Source of the DNA: Saprospiraceae bacterium
Lineage (GTDB): Bacteria; Bacteroidota; Bacteroidia; Chitinophagales; Saprospiraceae
Assembly (NCBI GenBank): GCA_019694295.1
Contig: JAIBCG010000002.1
Coordinates: forward strand, 54,271 to 118,270
Direction of reading: 5' to 3'
DNA: 64,000 nucleotides
In this document: in pieces, positions 64,000 through 64,000 of the stretch
Layout of the letters: each line of letters starts with the position of its first letter
Position numbering within the stretch: the first letter of the stretch is position 1
Position numbers and translations under genes: made by a program
The notes under the pieces: generated by a model
Database searches by the model: none
What the model was told of the DNA's origin: nothing
The model's input: the letters and a program-made list of their open reading frames with translations, nothing else

Positions 64000-64000
64000 T

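Noticed and set aside
1..64000. Search for tRNA, rRNA, transposase, integrase and attachment sites
   Set aside because: None could be recognised; intergenic regions are short and lack tRNA T-loop signatures, and no open frame has mobile-element motifs.

Overview
The window looks like a chromosomal segment of a gliding- or T9SS-type Bacteroidota, probably near Saprospiria or Chitinophagia. The evidence is a PorP/SprF protein, a PorE-like protein, five giant proteins with type B (gliding-motility-associated) C-terminal sorting domains, one protein with a type A sorting domain, TonB-dependent receptors with carboxypeptidase-regulatory-like domains, and promoters matching the Bacteroidota -7 consensus TAnnTTTG in front of many genes. 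No rRNA, tRNA, CRISPR array, transposase or phage gene was seen.

Layout. 1-2267: an NAD-related pair on the minus strand (NAD(P)H-hydrate repair enzyme overlapping a zinc-less sirtuin). 2477-29949: a 27-kb surface-adhesin island. It holds a PorP/SprF outer-membrane protein, a PorE-like periplasmic protein and five secreted multi-domain Ig/PKD-like proteins of about 1220-1670 residues: two tandem paralogues on the plus strand and three genes on the minus strand. A PLP-dependent cystathionine gamma-synthase-family gene sits between the two blocks. 30179-31780: DUF1573 lipoprotein, YajC and MurQ operon. 31820-35065: shikimate kinase, an unknown protein, thioredoxin reductase and class II aldolase. 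35090-37825: DNA primase and DapB. 37984-42190: a heme-uptake locus with a T9SS-exported HmuY-like protein, a TonB receptor and a divergent PepSY membrane protein. 42382-50094: mostly housekeeping genes (DUF6252 lipoprotein, cysteine desulfurase, phosphoglucosamine mutase, methyltransferase, PAP2 phosphatase, ZIP transporter, HtrA protease, DapF). 50355-56872: a TonB receptor, a beta-helix lipoprotein and a PhoB/PhoR-like two-component system. 57182-63829: rRNA methyltransferase, Pif1-like helicase, secreted EEP-family nuclease and an MgtA-like P-type ATPase.

Two parts deserve attention. First, the adhesin island is a self-contained set of secretion partner, cell-wall-associated component and cargo. 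Two of its cargo genes carry the same 12 Ig-like repeats in the same order, so they arose by duplication after the array had formed. Second, the 50.3-56.9 kb locus has matching promoter architecture in front of its receptor and its lipoprotein: two GTAACA-type 7-mers with an 11-bp period, then 8 bp to a weak -7 box. This is the layout expected for PhoB/OmpR-family activation, and the regulator is encoded just downstream. The same locus is bracketed by two ~100-bp direct repeats with conserved stem-loops. I read it as a possible phosphate-starvation or phosphorylated-compound uptake module; the phosphate assignment is inference.

Several starts were moved to internal ATGs because a promoter or terminator, or a signal peptide, sits at or inside the longest open frame.
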